A stretch of 64,000 nt of DNA, taken from Agelaius tricolor (Eukaryota; Chordata; Aves; Passeriformes; Icteridae). A program made the position numbers and the translations under genes. Location of the stretch: positions 32,618,501 to 32,682,500 of the forward strand of contig JALJCS010000006.1 in NCBI GenBank assembly GCA_023055355.1. Direction: 5' to 3'. The notes under the pieces were generated by a model. The model was given only the letters and a program-made list of their open reading frames with translations, was not told where the DNA came from and ran no database searches. This document shows positions 25,571-38,783 of this stretch, in pieces. Position 1 is the first letter of the stretch. Each line of letters starts with the position of its first letter.

Positions 25571-25636
25571 GTACATAGATCTGGGCAGTTGTACAAGTGT
25601 ACAAGTTGTACAAGTGTACATAGATCTGGGCAGTTG
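25571..25636. repeat. Nested tandem duplication
   Basis: A 21-bp segment GTACATAGATCTGGGCAGTT(G) occurs at 25571 and again at 25616, a 45-bp period. Between the copies a 17-bp unit GTTGTACAAGTGTACAA is itself repeated in tandem (25588-25604 and 25605-25620). Confidence 0.9.
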
Positions 25637-28600
25637 GTCAGCTGGTAGAAGACATCTGTTTGCTTTATAGGCACATAGATGGCAGCAGGCTTAGTGAATC
25701 TGTGTGCTCTTTGTTTTTTGGTTTTTTTTTTTTTTTTGTAATGGATTATAGTATCTATATTATTAGGGTGTGAATGCTTACATTTGGATTATTTTCAAAA
25801 TAGGACTATGTTTTTCACTGCCCTGGTACAAATCTCAGTGTTTTTCTGTTCTTTCAAGTAAGGGAAAAGGAATTATGTATTCATATACTTGCTAGACCTT
25901 CAAAACAGCTTATATATTAAATTCTCCTTTTAGAAACCGAGGCAATTATATGTTGAAATAGCTTTTTAAGTTTTTTTAAAATTCTATTTTAAGTTCTCAT
26001 ACAAAGTATTCGTTAGTCATAACTCTCTGCACCCTAGTTCAAAATGAGATAAATTATATTAATTAAAAATGCAAAAAGCCAGATCAGTCTATGCAGTCCA
26101 TTCCCAAAATAATGATCTTGTAGTTAATCAGTACATTGTAACTATAAATACATATGTATTTATTTCCTGACTTTGCCACCAACTTTGCATGACTTGGGAT
26201 AGATCATGTAAGCTAGAATCTTCTAGATGAAACTACAGATAAAATATATCTAAAACTTCTTGCAGTTGTGATTGCAAGCATCTTTCAGCTCTGTTAAAAA
26301 GAATTAAAATCAGTCTTTAAAAGTGTGTTCTTTAGCCTCTTGTCTATAATTTTGGCATAGTATTTCATCTTAGTGTTAGAGAGACTACTGAGAGAATGAA
26401 CAAAATAATGTGTATGTGTCTCACTTTTCCTTATTTGCTTACTTTCAAAGATAAATATTCCCTAAAAGAATATAATCGGAAGAGGGTGTGTGCAGCAGGA
26501 GTTGAAAATGAAGCCTTTTAAAGTATTTCTGATTGGACACATAAAAACTGAAGGCTCTCAGTATCACTGCTTGCTCTTGAAAACCTTAGCCAAGATTTTT
26601 TCTTTTTTCCCAGAAGAGCTATGGCCAGGATGGCTGAGGCTTGAAAGCTGTGTATTTACATAAGCACAAGTTACAAATCTGTGGTTTTTAGAGATGTTTG
26701 AATTTCACCACTTTACACTTGCACTACGTTGTAAGATGCTGTGAGTAGTTCACAGGTTGTGAATGTACAGCCTACAGAGAATTACCCCTCACGTTGCCTC
26801 CTTCTTGTTAGGAAAAGTAGTAATTTTTTCATATGTGCCAGTTTTTAAGGTTCTTGTTTGCAGTTATGAATTGGTTACTGCCAGAAATTTGTGGCTAGTC
26901 ACTGATTAGGAGTTGCTTCATTTTGATGTGCTGGCTCCTTCACTGAGGCAATAATCCATGGACCAGAAAGGCTGATTTTTAAAAAGTGATACAGCAGTCC
27001 TCTGAGAAGGGTTCTGGAGAGTTATATTGCTGAGGATACTTATATTGCTGACTTACATTGCATCCCTATAGGAGGAAAGGAAAGGTCCCTTTGCACACTC
27101 TCACCTACCCCACAGACTTGCATGTCTGTGCACACAGACAAGCACAGCCACTCCTGGAGTGCAGAACTCTCTCTCTCTACTCCTGGGAGGGTCTCCAGTA
27201 GTTTGCATGGACATTTGCCAATGAGGGGTGCTGTTCCAGGTGATTCTGGAAGGCAGACTCATCCCTGTGCCCAACCACTGGTAGCAGTTCGCTTTGCAGT
27301 TGCCGTATTAGTTGAGGACAGGGTGGCAGCCCATGTCAGATGTCCCCTTCTTGTCAAGTGTCAGTGGAGCAATAGCTGCATTTATGTCGCTTCTGAATCC
27401 CAAATCTCTCATTCCTTGAGGCAGGGCTAGAGGTAGGCAGAAGTACACAGGCTGTGTATAACCTGTCTGGGTTTGTTACAGAGCCATGGAGTGCTCCCAA
27501 GGGACCAGCAGCTCAGCAACATCCCCACAAGTGCTGTGGGCTGTGCTTCTGCTCCCCAGTGGAGACCACCAGAAAAGCTCTGTGTCAGGCACCACGGGGG
27601 TCTCCTGGGGGTGAGAGCCTCAGGGGGCTCATCAGGGTGTCAGGACAGGATCCATCCCACCTCCCCAGCCAGGGAACAAAGCAGCCAGAGCAGCCCCTGC
27701 CATGGGCATTGGCACGTCTCTGCTTATCCCAGAGTTCTTCTGAGGGGCTGATGTTTGAGCTGCTCTTCTGGGTATGGGGAGGGAAGCAGACTCGTTTGTC
27801 TCACATGCAGCAAATGTATTTGCAGGACATTGTTAGTGCTGGGGACTGGAAGATCACCTCCAACCCTCAGGAGTACTTCTGGAGTGTTCTCGCCCGAGGA
27901 GAGGAGAAGGATCACCACTTTTGTGCTCAAAGAAAGCATATATTTGCAGAAAAGCCTTTGAAGACCTGTGTTGGCTTCCCATCAAAGTTAGCCCCTCTCC
28001 TGAGTCTAGACCTTTAATGGTTGAGAAGTTTGACCCAAGGCTTGTGGACACATCCAGGACAGAGCAGGCAGCCAGAGCCTGGCTGGGGGATCTGCAGGAG
28101 GGCAGGGGAGCAGCACAAAATGGTCTGGGCTTTTTGTTTTGTTTTGGATGACTGCCAGGCAGTTTGTGGGCCATTCTGTTCCCTTCCCAAGCCAGGTACC
28201 TGAACTGCTGGGGCAGATGATCCTCAGCCTTCTCTCTGGTGCTGGCTGGAAGGAGGTGCTGTTGGGGACTCTGCCACCAGCCTGTGTCATGGTAGGGGAA
28301 GAGGGGCTTCTCTGCTGAGCCTGCCAGCCCAGGGCATTGCTTGCTGCTCCTGGTGTTTTTGGTGCTGGGCCTTGGTAATGCCTGACTTCAGAGCCCTGGG
28401 AGCAGCTGCGCCTCTGTGTTTGTTGGTGATGCCTGTATGGGACAATGTCCTGTGACTGCTGATGATGCCTCAGGTACTCCAGAAGACTGAGCCTAAAATA
28501 CCTGCCCTGCCTCCCCCAAAAAGCTTTCATTAACTATTGTGAAGTATTCTTCTAGTTCATAATTCTAACTCATTTAATAAGCTGGAAGACTCCAGTCTCA

Positions 28601-28672
28601 CAAACAACTTCCATGAAGAGGTGGTTGTAAGGTGTAAGTGGGCCACAACTTACAAGGTTGAAAGGTGTAAGT
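25637..28672. other. Non-coding sequence with a GC-richer part
   Basis: The stretch 27100-28540 is richer in GC but CpG-poor and has long overlapping frames on both strands (27454-28017 on +, 28006-28530 on -). None resembles a known protein. The rest is AT-rich. Confidence 0.55.
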
Positions 28673-28961
28673 GGGGACAACCTTTTTAGCAGGGACTGTT
28701 GCAATAGGACAAGAGTTAATGGTTTTAAACTGAACGAGGATCAATCTAGAGTAGGTATAAGGAAGAATTTTTTTACAATGAGGATGATTAAATACTGGAA
28801 CAGGCTGCTCAGAGATGTGGTGAATGCCCCATCCCTGGAAATATTCAAGGTCAGGTTGGAGGGCTCTGATCTAGTAGAAGATATCCCTACTTTATTGGAG
28901 GGGGTTGGACTAGATGACCTTTAGATGTACTTTTTGACTCAAAATATTATATGATTCTATG
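28673..28961 (+). mobile_element. CR1 LINE, 5'-truncated 3' end (second copy)
   Basis: Recognisable CR1 3' sequence: GTTGCAATAGGACAAGAG, AAGGAAGAATTTTTTACAAT, ACTGGAACAGGCTGCTCAGA, CATCCCTGGAAATATTCAAG, GTTGGACTAGATGACCTTTA and the terminal GATTCTATG. It belongs to a different CR1 subfamily from the copy at 1831, judged by the tail. The 88-codon open frame at 28658-28924 lies in this element and is not a host gene. The left boundary is approximate. Confidence 0.93.
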
Positions 28962-31474
28962 AAAATATAAACTCTTGCTTTAATGTCTGCAGCTTCTTTG
29001 AGTGTATTTTTTTTCCTGGGTTATTAGTTCAAGCAAACACATGCTTACTGCTTTATTTGTGTTCTGCCCTTTCAAAGTCTAAATACACTGTGTTTATTCA
29101 ATGCAATGGATGATTTAGAAGCAGCTTTTTAACTCCCAGTCTCAGAACTCAGACCCTCTTATTTTTATGAAGGTATTTCAACAGCAAGATGATTCCATAT
29201 TTGATTTCCTAAAAACATAGAGATAAGCCTAAATCCAAATAAAACTTACTAAAACCAGGTTGTTACACTGCTGTTAGTAAAACTAGTTATAGGACTGGTG
29301 AGAGACGTGTCTGAAGATGAAGTGTGTGTATTCGAGGATGTGAGCAACTTCACACACACACAATGTTTAAAGTGTTGCAAATCAGCCTGCCCTTGATTTG
29401 TCAGGGCTGAAAAGAACAGTTTTCAGTTTCTAGTGTCTAAAACTCTCTAGTGCTGAGTATTGCCTGAGGGGACCTGTGGGCTGCTAGTGCTCTCAGCAGA
29501 GACTTATTGCCCCAGAGGATTTTATCTTATATCCAGGAACAGTGAACACTGAAGGTTTGATTCAGGATTTTTTTTTTTTTGGTCATTTTGCAGAGAGAGA
29601 AGTTTCCCAACTAAAAAAAAAAATCTTTTAAAATGGCAATTAAAAATTGGTGAAAGTTAATAATTAATGGCTTGTAGCTGGTTTATTAATAGCCTCATTT
29701 TTCTATGTAATGAAAATCTTAAACTGTCTCGTATTTTAACTATAAAGCAAAAAAAAAGTAAAACGTGAGATTGGTCCTAGTTTAAAATTATTTGAAACAT
29801 ACAGAATTACAGAGTTTTTTTCATAAAATGTTAAAGTTTGTTTTCAGAGTTCTGGTTTAGGCATTATTTTATATAATAAAATATGGAAGGAAAATTTGGG
29901 CTGGCAGAATTTTCAAAGCTTGTGTTAAAGCCCCTAACTGCTTCTGGTATGAAAGTCAGCTAAGCAGCCTTGTGTTGTTGTTTCCCCCAGGATATCTTTA
30001 ATGCTTTCTTTTTTTTTTTTTTCTTCCTTCCCTTTGGAAATCCAAGTATTTATTTACATGCAAGTTAGGTAAATTCTTTTATCTATTTGTGTATCATAGA
30101 CCAAAGCAATTAGCATACTGCAGTTACAGTACACTTAAAAACCAAAACACCCCTACAAAAACCTTCAGTCAATATTTTTCCTGGAGGGAGAACTCTTAAT
30201 TAAATTGTATGCAAACTACAACGATAGGCAGAGTTGTTTGGTGTTTAATAATAACTCTTTGGGTCAGGGGGAAGAGTGAAAAAGTAAGTGTAGCAGAGAG
30301 CTTTGCATGCCATTAACCCAAGGATAGAAATGAGGTCAGCCTTTGAAGGGACAGACAACACACTTATCTGCCAGCATTGGAAAGTCCCAAAAGATTGGGT
30401 TATTTGCCAGATGTTACTGGGAGTTCATCATTGACACCCTCTGCTTCATGGGCTTCATCTCTCACCACAGTTGCAGTTGCCTTTTCTGCCCTTTGCAGGC
30501 TTCCTGGAGATCTTCTCCAGTGCATAATGCATGTTTTTTTTCCTTGAAGTAGGTTTTTTTTTTTTGTTTCATAGCAATAGGCATGGTGAACTTGTGAAGC
30601 TGATCTGAAGCCTCATTGTTTTTCTTTCATACACCCACGATAATCCTCTTGGCATAGGAACCATGGACATGAAGCACAGTGACTGCCACAGCTCCAGGAA
30701 TGGGGCTGTGTTTGTGAAGAGATTTGTAGAAGACAGACTACTCACCTCACTTAATATTGGTAACCTTTTGAAAATTAATGAAAATTGGGGGAGACTTTCT
30801 CATAGCCTAAGAATTTTCTGTTGTTTTTTATCCCTTTGCCTGAAAAATAACTGTAAATGCAATTCTAAGCAGACAATTCTTATATTACTAGCAAATTTGT
30901 AATTAATCAAATATCACACTGAAGTGTATTTAAGTGTGTAATCCACTAAAAATTGGTAGTGAGGGAGAGTGGGTGCTATCAGATCCATGTTAGTAATGAC
31001 TGTATCAACCTGGACTGGCATTCTCTGCATGTATCTTCTCCTTTAAATCTTTCAAGAGTTTGGTAGTAAATATTGATTTCAGCTAATGGTGGTTTTAACT
31101 TCTTTGTGCGCATGCTTTGCCCCAAGGGACTCTGTCACGTACAGGGAGAAGCCAAGACTTGCTCATAAAGAACAGAGCAAATATGTTTTTCCTTTAAAAT
31201 GCTGGATATTAGTGGTGGTCTCTCGAAGCAAGATTCCTGCCACTTGTGTTACTGCAATTGTTTTGCAGTTCTGCAGAACAATTTGGGAGATGGACAGGGA
31301 CCTAAAAAGGACTATATTGTCACCATGTACATCTGGAACATTATATTATACACTGTATTATCACAATACATCCGGTAAAAGAAGCCCCAGTGTTAAAGCT
31401 TTTAAAATAGTGCAGAGTCCTTTTGTCCCGCACCATTTAAAGCACTTGACGCTTTCAATCTGGCTCTAACATAG
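28962..31474. other. Non-coding sequence, nothing recognised
   Basis: AT-rich, with short T runs at about 29570 and 30009. No gene or repeat family recognised. Confidence 0.6.
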
Positions 31475-31716
31475 CCCATCCTTCCCTCCCCTTCCTCCCT
31501 CTATTCCCTTTCCTACCTTTATTCCCTTTCCTACCTTTATTCCCTTTCCTCTTTCTTCCCTTTCCTCCCTTTCTTCCCATTTCCTCCCTTCCTTTTTCTC
31601 CCTTCTGTCACTTCTTCCCCTTCCTTCTTCTGCTTTTTCCCATTTCCCCCCTCTTTTCCTCCTCTTCCCCTCCCCTTTTTTTCCTCCATTCTTCCTTTCT
31701 TCCTTCCCTCCCTTTC
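31475..31716. repeat. Polypyrimidine tract with an 18-bp tandem unit
   Basis: About 242 bp almost wholly of C and T on the + strand. At 31503-31550 an 18-bp unit ATTCCCTTTCCTACCTTT occurs twice in full and once in part. Long homopurine-homopyrimidine DNA can form triplex structures; whether it does here is inference. Confidence 0.93.
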
Positions 31717-32374
31717 AAGACCCTCATGTCTAACTTAGTCTTCTGACATGAGCACTTCAGTTAAATGTCTGATGATACAGGACAATGACAGTATTTGTTC
31801 ATGTTGAGATAAACTTGACATTCAGATGCTGTTTGACTATCCATGGACACTTGGTGTTCTCCCTAACATTTGTCAAGTCCACAGACCTAGATACTGGTTT
31901 TACTTCAGTAGGTTGAATTTCCAGCACAGGAAAGCAGAAATATTGCATGTAGGGAAAATGGAGAAGTGCTCTGTTGGTGTGTGAAATGCTGTTGCTGAGT
32001 AGAGCCTTTTCCTTACCTCGGTACAGCCTGTGCTGCTGCCTGTTCTGTTAAGCCAACCTCAGTGCTGTCAGTGAGGTTCCAGTCTGGTCTCTCATGTGGT
32101 TTCAGACTTGTAACCAGGGACAGCAGGTATTAGGGTTATTCTGCAAATGCCATCAGTGGGGGACAGTTGCAGAACTACAAGCCTGGGCCATTTCCAGGTT
32201 AGGCTGGCCCTGTTTGGCCAATCACAGAGTGCAAAATAACCACATTATTCCTCAAAGTGTTTTTCCAGAGTTGAAGTAATAGCCATCTTGCCCTATAAAG
32301 ATCTTATTTCTCCTATAGAATATTTCTGTGCTGAGATAACTTTCATGAACTGCTTTCAAAAGGGCTAGTTTTTT

Positions 32375-32407
<33 letters not shown>

Positions 32408-35400
32408 TATTTTCATTTTAAAGTCACTTTTCACCTCTGTTCTCCTATTTTCATTTTTGTCTTCTGTGGCCTGTGCTTAGTAATTCCACAGCCATTTCTG
32501 TAAAACAGCAAATCCATTTGCACTATAGCAAGTGAATCTGTGATGAGTTTCCTTTACTGAAATGGGGAGTCCAAAGAATGTAATTTTTTAGACTTGTGCA
32601 TTTCCACTAGACTTGAGAGACTGATCATCCAGTGCAGAGGACAAATTTTGCCCTCTACCAAGTACTTGCATGGGTGATACACAGTGCTGGGCTCTCACAC
32701 TGCTGCTATGTGGGAAGGCAGTAGGTCATCTGCTTTCTATTTTGGGTTTCTTTTTCAGAGGTATCCTTTTACTCCCCTCCTCTTCCTCAGCCCAGTCCTC
32801 AGTGGTTTGCAGTCCTTCCACTGTCTTTCTTTTTTCCATTTCCACCGGGGTCTTCTTGCCTCCAGTTCCCTTGTGGTTCTTTCTCCCTGTATTTCCCCCC
32901 CTCCTTAATTCTGGAGTTTTCCAAAATTCATTCTTGTTCTATTTTGAAATATGCTATATTTACCCCATATTCTTTTAGTTATCCCCAGTTATGCTCTTTC
33001 TTGAGAAGAAAGCAGCTCTGCATAAGCAGAGGAAAGTCAGAAAGCAGCTATTTGGCTTTTTTTGATAACAGAAACAGTGGGTTTTAGTGGACAAATGCTG
33101 AGTTAGGGGACCAAAAGCTTTTCTCCCTTGGCTGATTTGAAGGTAAATACATGTACCTGTAAGAGAGAGAAGGGACAAAACCTTAGGACTGTTGGGGAGC
33201 CTTCCCAGCTCTGGGTTTTGTTCAGGCAGGCAATAAGTAAACCATGTGTCCATTTAAAAAGAACTAGGGTGTTCAGAAGCATGAAAAAGGAATCTTTTTG
33301 ATACTTTTTGCAAATGATCCTCGAGGGTGCCAGTGGCTAGTGACTTCACAGATGCCAGCCACGGGGAAAGGACCGAAGGAAGGCTACTTGCTGTTGAGGC
33401 AATTCACACATCAACTGCTTTTTGACAGCACTCGGCTCTGCCTGAAGATTTATGGGCCTCTCTTCTTTTAAAATAAATGAGTAAAGGACCAAGCTGAGTG
33501 TTTTTCCACACATAAATGTCATAAATGCAATCCCAAAAACTTCACTGGAGCACCAGCAAGGGGCTCAAGCCCCAGCTCAAATGTGCATCGTATTAAAGTC
33601 CTTCTTGGGGACTCCAGACACAAATTGCTTTCCAACATCCAGAACCATTTGGAAATGCTTTAATCCTGAAACCAGGGGGTTTCTAATGGAAATGCTGACA
33701 GACCCTTCGTTGTAGCAGCTGAAGCAGGCAGGGCTGTGATAATGAGCCTGTATGCCTGCATGGTGGAAAGCGTGGTGCTAGCTCAGAAAACAAGCACTTC
33801 CACTGAAAAGCCCACGCTGAGAGAAACCACCGTGCACCATTCCAGCACAATGCTGCTTCAAATTGGCTTTGCTCAAGCAAGTATGTATTGGGAACAACCA
33901 TGGGCATTAACCCTGCGTGTATTACGCTTCCAAAACCAACAAGTCTTAATAGCATTTCTAATAACGCTCTAATTATCTATAAATAGCACAGTATTGAATA
34001 GCCATGGCTAGCAATTTAAAATGCTGCATACACACTGATGGGGTTCTTTGCTATTCACAAGTGCAGTGTGACCATGTCTCCTCTCACTTTTTAAACATTG
34101 TGCCTGCGACCCTAAAAAAAAAGCGATGCTTCATTTGTTGCTCATGTCTCTGCATAGCTCTGTTAGCGCTAGAGACCATGTGCTGTGTACCTGTATTTGG
34201 AAATCTCAGTGACCTTGGTCACACCAGGCTGAAGAAACCTGTCTTGCAAGCATGAACCCAGGTGATTAATTTCAACAAACAGGTTGCTTATAAGAGTGTA
34301 ATTACTCACTTGTGCAAATGGCAGGATGGGTGCACTGACCTGCATTAGACACATTGTAGTGTACACCTCCCCATCGGTTCTTTTTCCTCTGTTAATCAGA
34401 GGCCTGAAAACCCTGCAACATTTAGACAGCTTGAGGTTGAAGGCTGAAATGTCACTTTTAAAAGAGGGTTAAAAAGGTCACACAGCTGCAAATAATAATA
34501 GCCCAATGAAAATCAGATTCTTACTGCAGCCTACTTCAAGAATAACATTGAAACAGGAAACAAGCCTGCTTGATGTTTTTACCAGTATGGCAGTAAGATT
34601 ACTGCTGAGTTTAAAAAGGGGGAGAGAGAGACAGAAAGGAGCATGCTTTCTTGATCTTAGATGTAAGAACAGTTTTTCTGGTTCAGAAAAGATGATCCTG
34701 GGGCTATGCAAAATCTCCTTGAGGAGAGGACATGGGGTACTTCCCTCTGCATGCTGCTGAGAGGAGATGTAGTTTGTTGCTGTGTTCTGAGAGTGGTTTT
34801 GTTTCTTCTGTTTGCTTTTTTTTTTTCTTTGTTATGCTCTTGCATTCCTCACTGTGGGCTTCAGTTTTATTAATTATAATAAAAACTTTTTAGAAGACTT
34901 ATGCAAAAATCAAGGAGTAGGAAAAAAATCTTGACTTGCTGCAGAACTTACTTGTTTCTCTACCATGTGCTGTAGGTTGGAGAAGCCTTTCTCTTGTATT
35001 TTTATTTATTTCTTTTTATAATTAGGGTACCTTAACTTCTCCTGAGCAAAGTGATATTTCAGGAGAATGGCAGGCTACAACAGCATAGCAGATTTCCTCA
35101 CTTACACATTCTGCCAATAAGGCTCTTTACGTGGTCACAATAGGGCAATAAATGCTGACAGATGTTGTTAACATGTCTATTAAAATTCAGCCCCCTTTTC
35201 TTCTGGATTATACACTCATGGCTATTGTTAATAATATCAGAACTAATGCTGACATATCGATAATAGTGTTCGCTTTTATTTATAATCCTTGACTGTTTCT
35301 TCAAAAAAGTCACAAAGTTGCAATAAATTAAGCTATTGATAACAGAAGCAAAAAACTCAGACTGGAGCAATTTTTTAACTTTACAGTCATCATAGATTTG

Positions 35401-38400
35401 TCTGATATTCTTCATGTGCATTAATTGCAGTGGTTATTAGTAGTACTACAAGAGTTGCATGAGTGGACCTTGAATTTTTAAGATCCAAAAGGCTAATAAG
35501 CACCTTAATTTAGATGGAAAAGCTGCTGTGATATATTTTTATTAGGTGAAGTGGAAATGTTGCCATTGGTTGTGTTATTTCCTTCCTTCACCTGCACACA
35601 GTGTGGAAAAAGAAGATGTGGATTTTGTGGCCCAGCAACACCCGTGAGACACGTGAAGAGAAGTGTGTGCCAGAGGCTGTGTGCAGCTGTCTGGGCTGAA
35701 GGATGGGAGATGCCTACCTGCATCCTGAGAAGGATGCCATGCACGCTGTGCTGTGCACTGCCAGAGCAGCTCTGCTGCTGAGAGCCCCCATCCTGCTGCA
35801 AACCTGGGGCGAGGCCCAGTGGTGCCAGTGCCTCCAAGCTTTTGCAGAGTTCAGTGGGATTGAGGCATGCAGGAAGTTCACACTCACAGCCCAGAATTTC
35901 AGCTGCTTGTTTCTGGTCAACATTCAAGCACAACACTGGTATTACTTCCATATGATAACCAAGAATCAGACACTTGCAAAAAGCGTAGGCAGCAGGCAGC
36001 TTCTTCCACTCATTTACTGTTGTAAGAGAGTCAGTGGCACCAAAGCCTCAACTGCAATGATTGCACCACATGCAAACACCCATTCTGCACGGTGCAATTT
36101 GTCTTTAGGGCACTGTACCACCTGGTAATACGTTGTACTGGTCAAGTTCTCCTAGACAGCACTTGGAGTGCAGGTGATAGAGTCATTCTGGATTATTGTT
36201 TCTTTTATGTTTAGTGTCTGTAAAGAACGATTCTCATGGAAATAAGCAGTTGCTTAAACATTTGGGAAAAACAATTTGATGTTGAATCTGATGCCTTTTC
36301 CAGGTACTCAGAGTAAACAACAAATCCATGTCTTCTTATAGTTGATTTCCTGCAGCTGATCCCTGCACTCAGGATTCTAGTCCTCATCTAAGATGTTATT
36401 TTGCTGCTTAGTCCATGCTTATCTACTAGATAACCTTGAGAATAATTTAATTGTTATAAGAGCATCCGCTGATGGATTCAAGGACTAAAGGTCAAGCTCA
36501 GGGTGGGGAGGGAAGTCTTAGACTTGCAATACTCAATAAGAAATCAAACTCCAAATAATTCCTGGTAATGTTTTGAAATTCACTTGGACACTTGGGACCA
36601 GAATTATAACTATCTTGTTTTCTTTAACTGAGTCTCATCTGTTGTTTTGCTATTGAAAATGCTGTTGTCACTGTCCCCTGAGGAGGGGAAAAAGGGGTAA
36701 CAGAAATCTTTGGCAGTGCTTCAGTTGCAGGAGCAATTGAGATATTAAATAAAGCCTTTCATTATCCATGCGTAGCTTCCTTTTTTTTCTTTTTTTTCTG
36801 TGTAAAGGAAAAAGTTGTCTTTAGGAAAGACAACATGCCTGGGGTCACATCCCATAAATAGAGGTGGATTTAAAAATCTAACTTAGCTGGAGGTTCTGGT
36901 TTTGTTTTTTGCGGGGGTTTGTTTTTCTAGTCAGTTATCTCTCTGCTGCTTGTTTCTTTCAGACAGGATAGTGTAATTCAGAGTATTTTTATGGCTTCAT
37001 CTCTGAAGAGCTTGTCTATGCACAGTCTGGAACTGAAATGACTGAAATTAGAAGTAATTTAACACCTTAAGTTATTTTAGTATGCGAATATACTCTTTCA
37101 TTTCTGATTATGAGTATCCTATTTCAGTTTAACATAGCTGTAAGTTAAATCAAAACAGGATATGAATAATCTTAAAGGAGTAAATTAGGTACAATTTTAG
37201 TTATTTTGGTTCTAGCCTTGTGTGGATACATAACTTATGCCTGAGTTAGGGTCTTTCTTGGCACTTTATTGTATTATAAATCATTTGTCTCAGGCCAGAT
37301 GTTGGTAGAGATGCCCATATCAGGAAGATCATTTGAGGCTTATTATCAACTTTTGGGAGAAGTGTCCATGTGGAGGTTGAAGGGCAAATGAAAGTAGAAA
37401 TCCTTCACTTCTGGATTCTGCTTCTAGGAGTCAGTGGAGTCAGACAGAGTGGAGTTTTTTATGTCACAATTAGGAAAATATACTGTCAGGCTAATGTCCA
37501 GCAGAATGAAGTTTAATTAAAAAGAAAACGTTATCACCCAGTGACAAGAATTGCTGCAAGTACGGGTCTGTCTGATGTACAGGTTAATGGTGAATTACAC
37601 TCTCAACTGTAAGCATGCTAAAGATACTCCCGATGATAGGAAAAATGAACTGTAGTTTGAAAAAAATTCAGTGGGTTTGAGCAATTTTACCACCTGTCCC
37701 TCTGCAGATTTTTGCAGTTATAAAATCAAATTCTGCTTCTCCAACAAGATATTTCTCTTTGGGTCATGAAAAAATTACCCAAACATCACCCAGATATTTT
37801 TCTAAAAGAGGCTGTGGTGAGGTTGTTTTAAGGGATTTCAGGGAATCTCTAAACATAAGTCATCTGCTTTAAGATGGGTCAGCCACTACATTCTAGCTGG
37901 TAAAAACAGTTGTTCCAACAGGCTGAAAACATTTCCCAAATAAATGACTTACTTATTTCACTCCCTAGAATTTTACTAAAATTTAATTTTTTTTTTTCCC
38001 TCAGGGACACTGCCCGAGTATTGACTCAAATTCAGGTGCATAACTGCATTCTGAGGGTGAATGTTTCACACCTTGCCTTTATTTAAGACTTGGGAGCTTT
38101 CCCCCAGGGTTTAGTTGAAGGTTACAGGACTGGAAATACTATGTGGAAGTGCAGTTTTAGACAAAACTTCACTGCTGAAGCTCCTGAGGCTCTGGTTGAC
38201 CTTTTAAAGGATGGGGATGCACAGTTACCTTGTGTGCATGGAGAGCATGTATGTAATGTATTTAAGCTATTAATATCAGACAGTATGGATGCAGAACTTC
38301 AAAAAGTGAGCTCTTTCTCAGAAGTAACCTAGACGTCTGGTTTTAATGTTGTTCAGCAGGAACTGAAGGAGGAAAGGTAAAAACCTTTAATTCAAGATAT

Positions 38401-38711
38401 TTCTGAGAAGACACGGTCTTATCTAATAACAGCACTGAACATATGCTATTTTTTGAGGCAGATTTATGCTGTGAAAGCTGAACTTTATTTCTTTCTTAAC
38501 AGTAAATTGATGCTCAGGAAGGAGCAATAAGAACTTAGACTCTAGAGAGCCTGCTGAATATTAGCAAAATTAGTGCTCTGTTCTGATGTGTTTGCGGAGT
38601 TTGAAATAAAAGCACAAACTGCCATTTCTGTATGTTGCATGCATGTGTGAAGTTTAGAACGTATATATTCATAGGTTCCCTTTCTTTCCCCCTTCCCCTT
38701 TTAACATGTAG
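31717..38711. other. Non-coding sequence up to the first recognised CREB5 exon
   Basis: Contains the T31 run and a block at about 33400-34030 that resembles conserved non-coding DNA. The last 40 bases are the pyrimidine-rich acceptor of the exon at 38712. Frames at 35505-36128 overlap on both strands and match nothing known to me. Confidence 0.6.
32376..32406. repeat. Poly(T) run of 31 bases
   Basis: An uninterrupted T31 preceded by TTTTTTG; no repeat element is recognised beside it. Confidence 0.95.
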
Positions 38712-38783
38712 ATTTATGAGGAATCAAAGATGAACTTGGAGCAGGAGAGGCCTTTTGTCTGCAGTGCCCCAGGCTGCTCACAG
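38712..38783 (+). CDS. CREB5: CREB5 coding exon: start of the zinc finger (first half)
   Basis: The 72-bp exon has a pyrimidine-rich acceptor ending in atgtag and a consensus donor gtgagt at 38784. It reads IYEESKMNLEQERPFVCSAP and on to GCSQ, which I recognise as the N-terminus of CREB5, residues 2-25 in the human long-isoform numbering. CREB5 is a nuclear bZIP transcription factor of the ATF2/ATF7 family that binds CRE sites, often with Jun. The exon carries the two zinc-binding cysteines (C-x4-C, human positions 18 and 23). It begins in phase 0 with Ile, so the Met of the long isoform must come from an exon further upstream. An internal ATG at 38730 would start the shorter MNLEQE isoform if a non-coding first exon is spliced here. 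It ends in phase 0 after CAG. Identity is from remembered family sequence; the frame and splice sites are seen directly. Confidence 0.96.

Noticed and set aside
27454..28017. 187-codon open frame, the longest in the window
   Set aside because: Sits in GC-richer DNA with competing frames on both strands, no domain resemblance and no splice evidence.
28658..28924. 88-codon open frame
   Set aside because: It is translation of the CR1 3' end, not a host gene.
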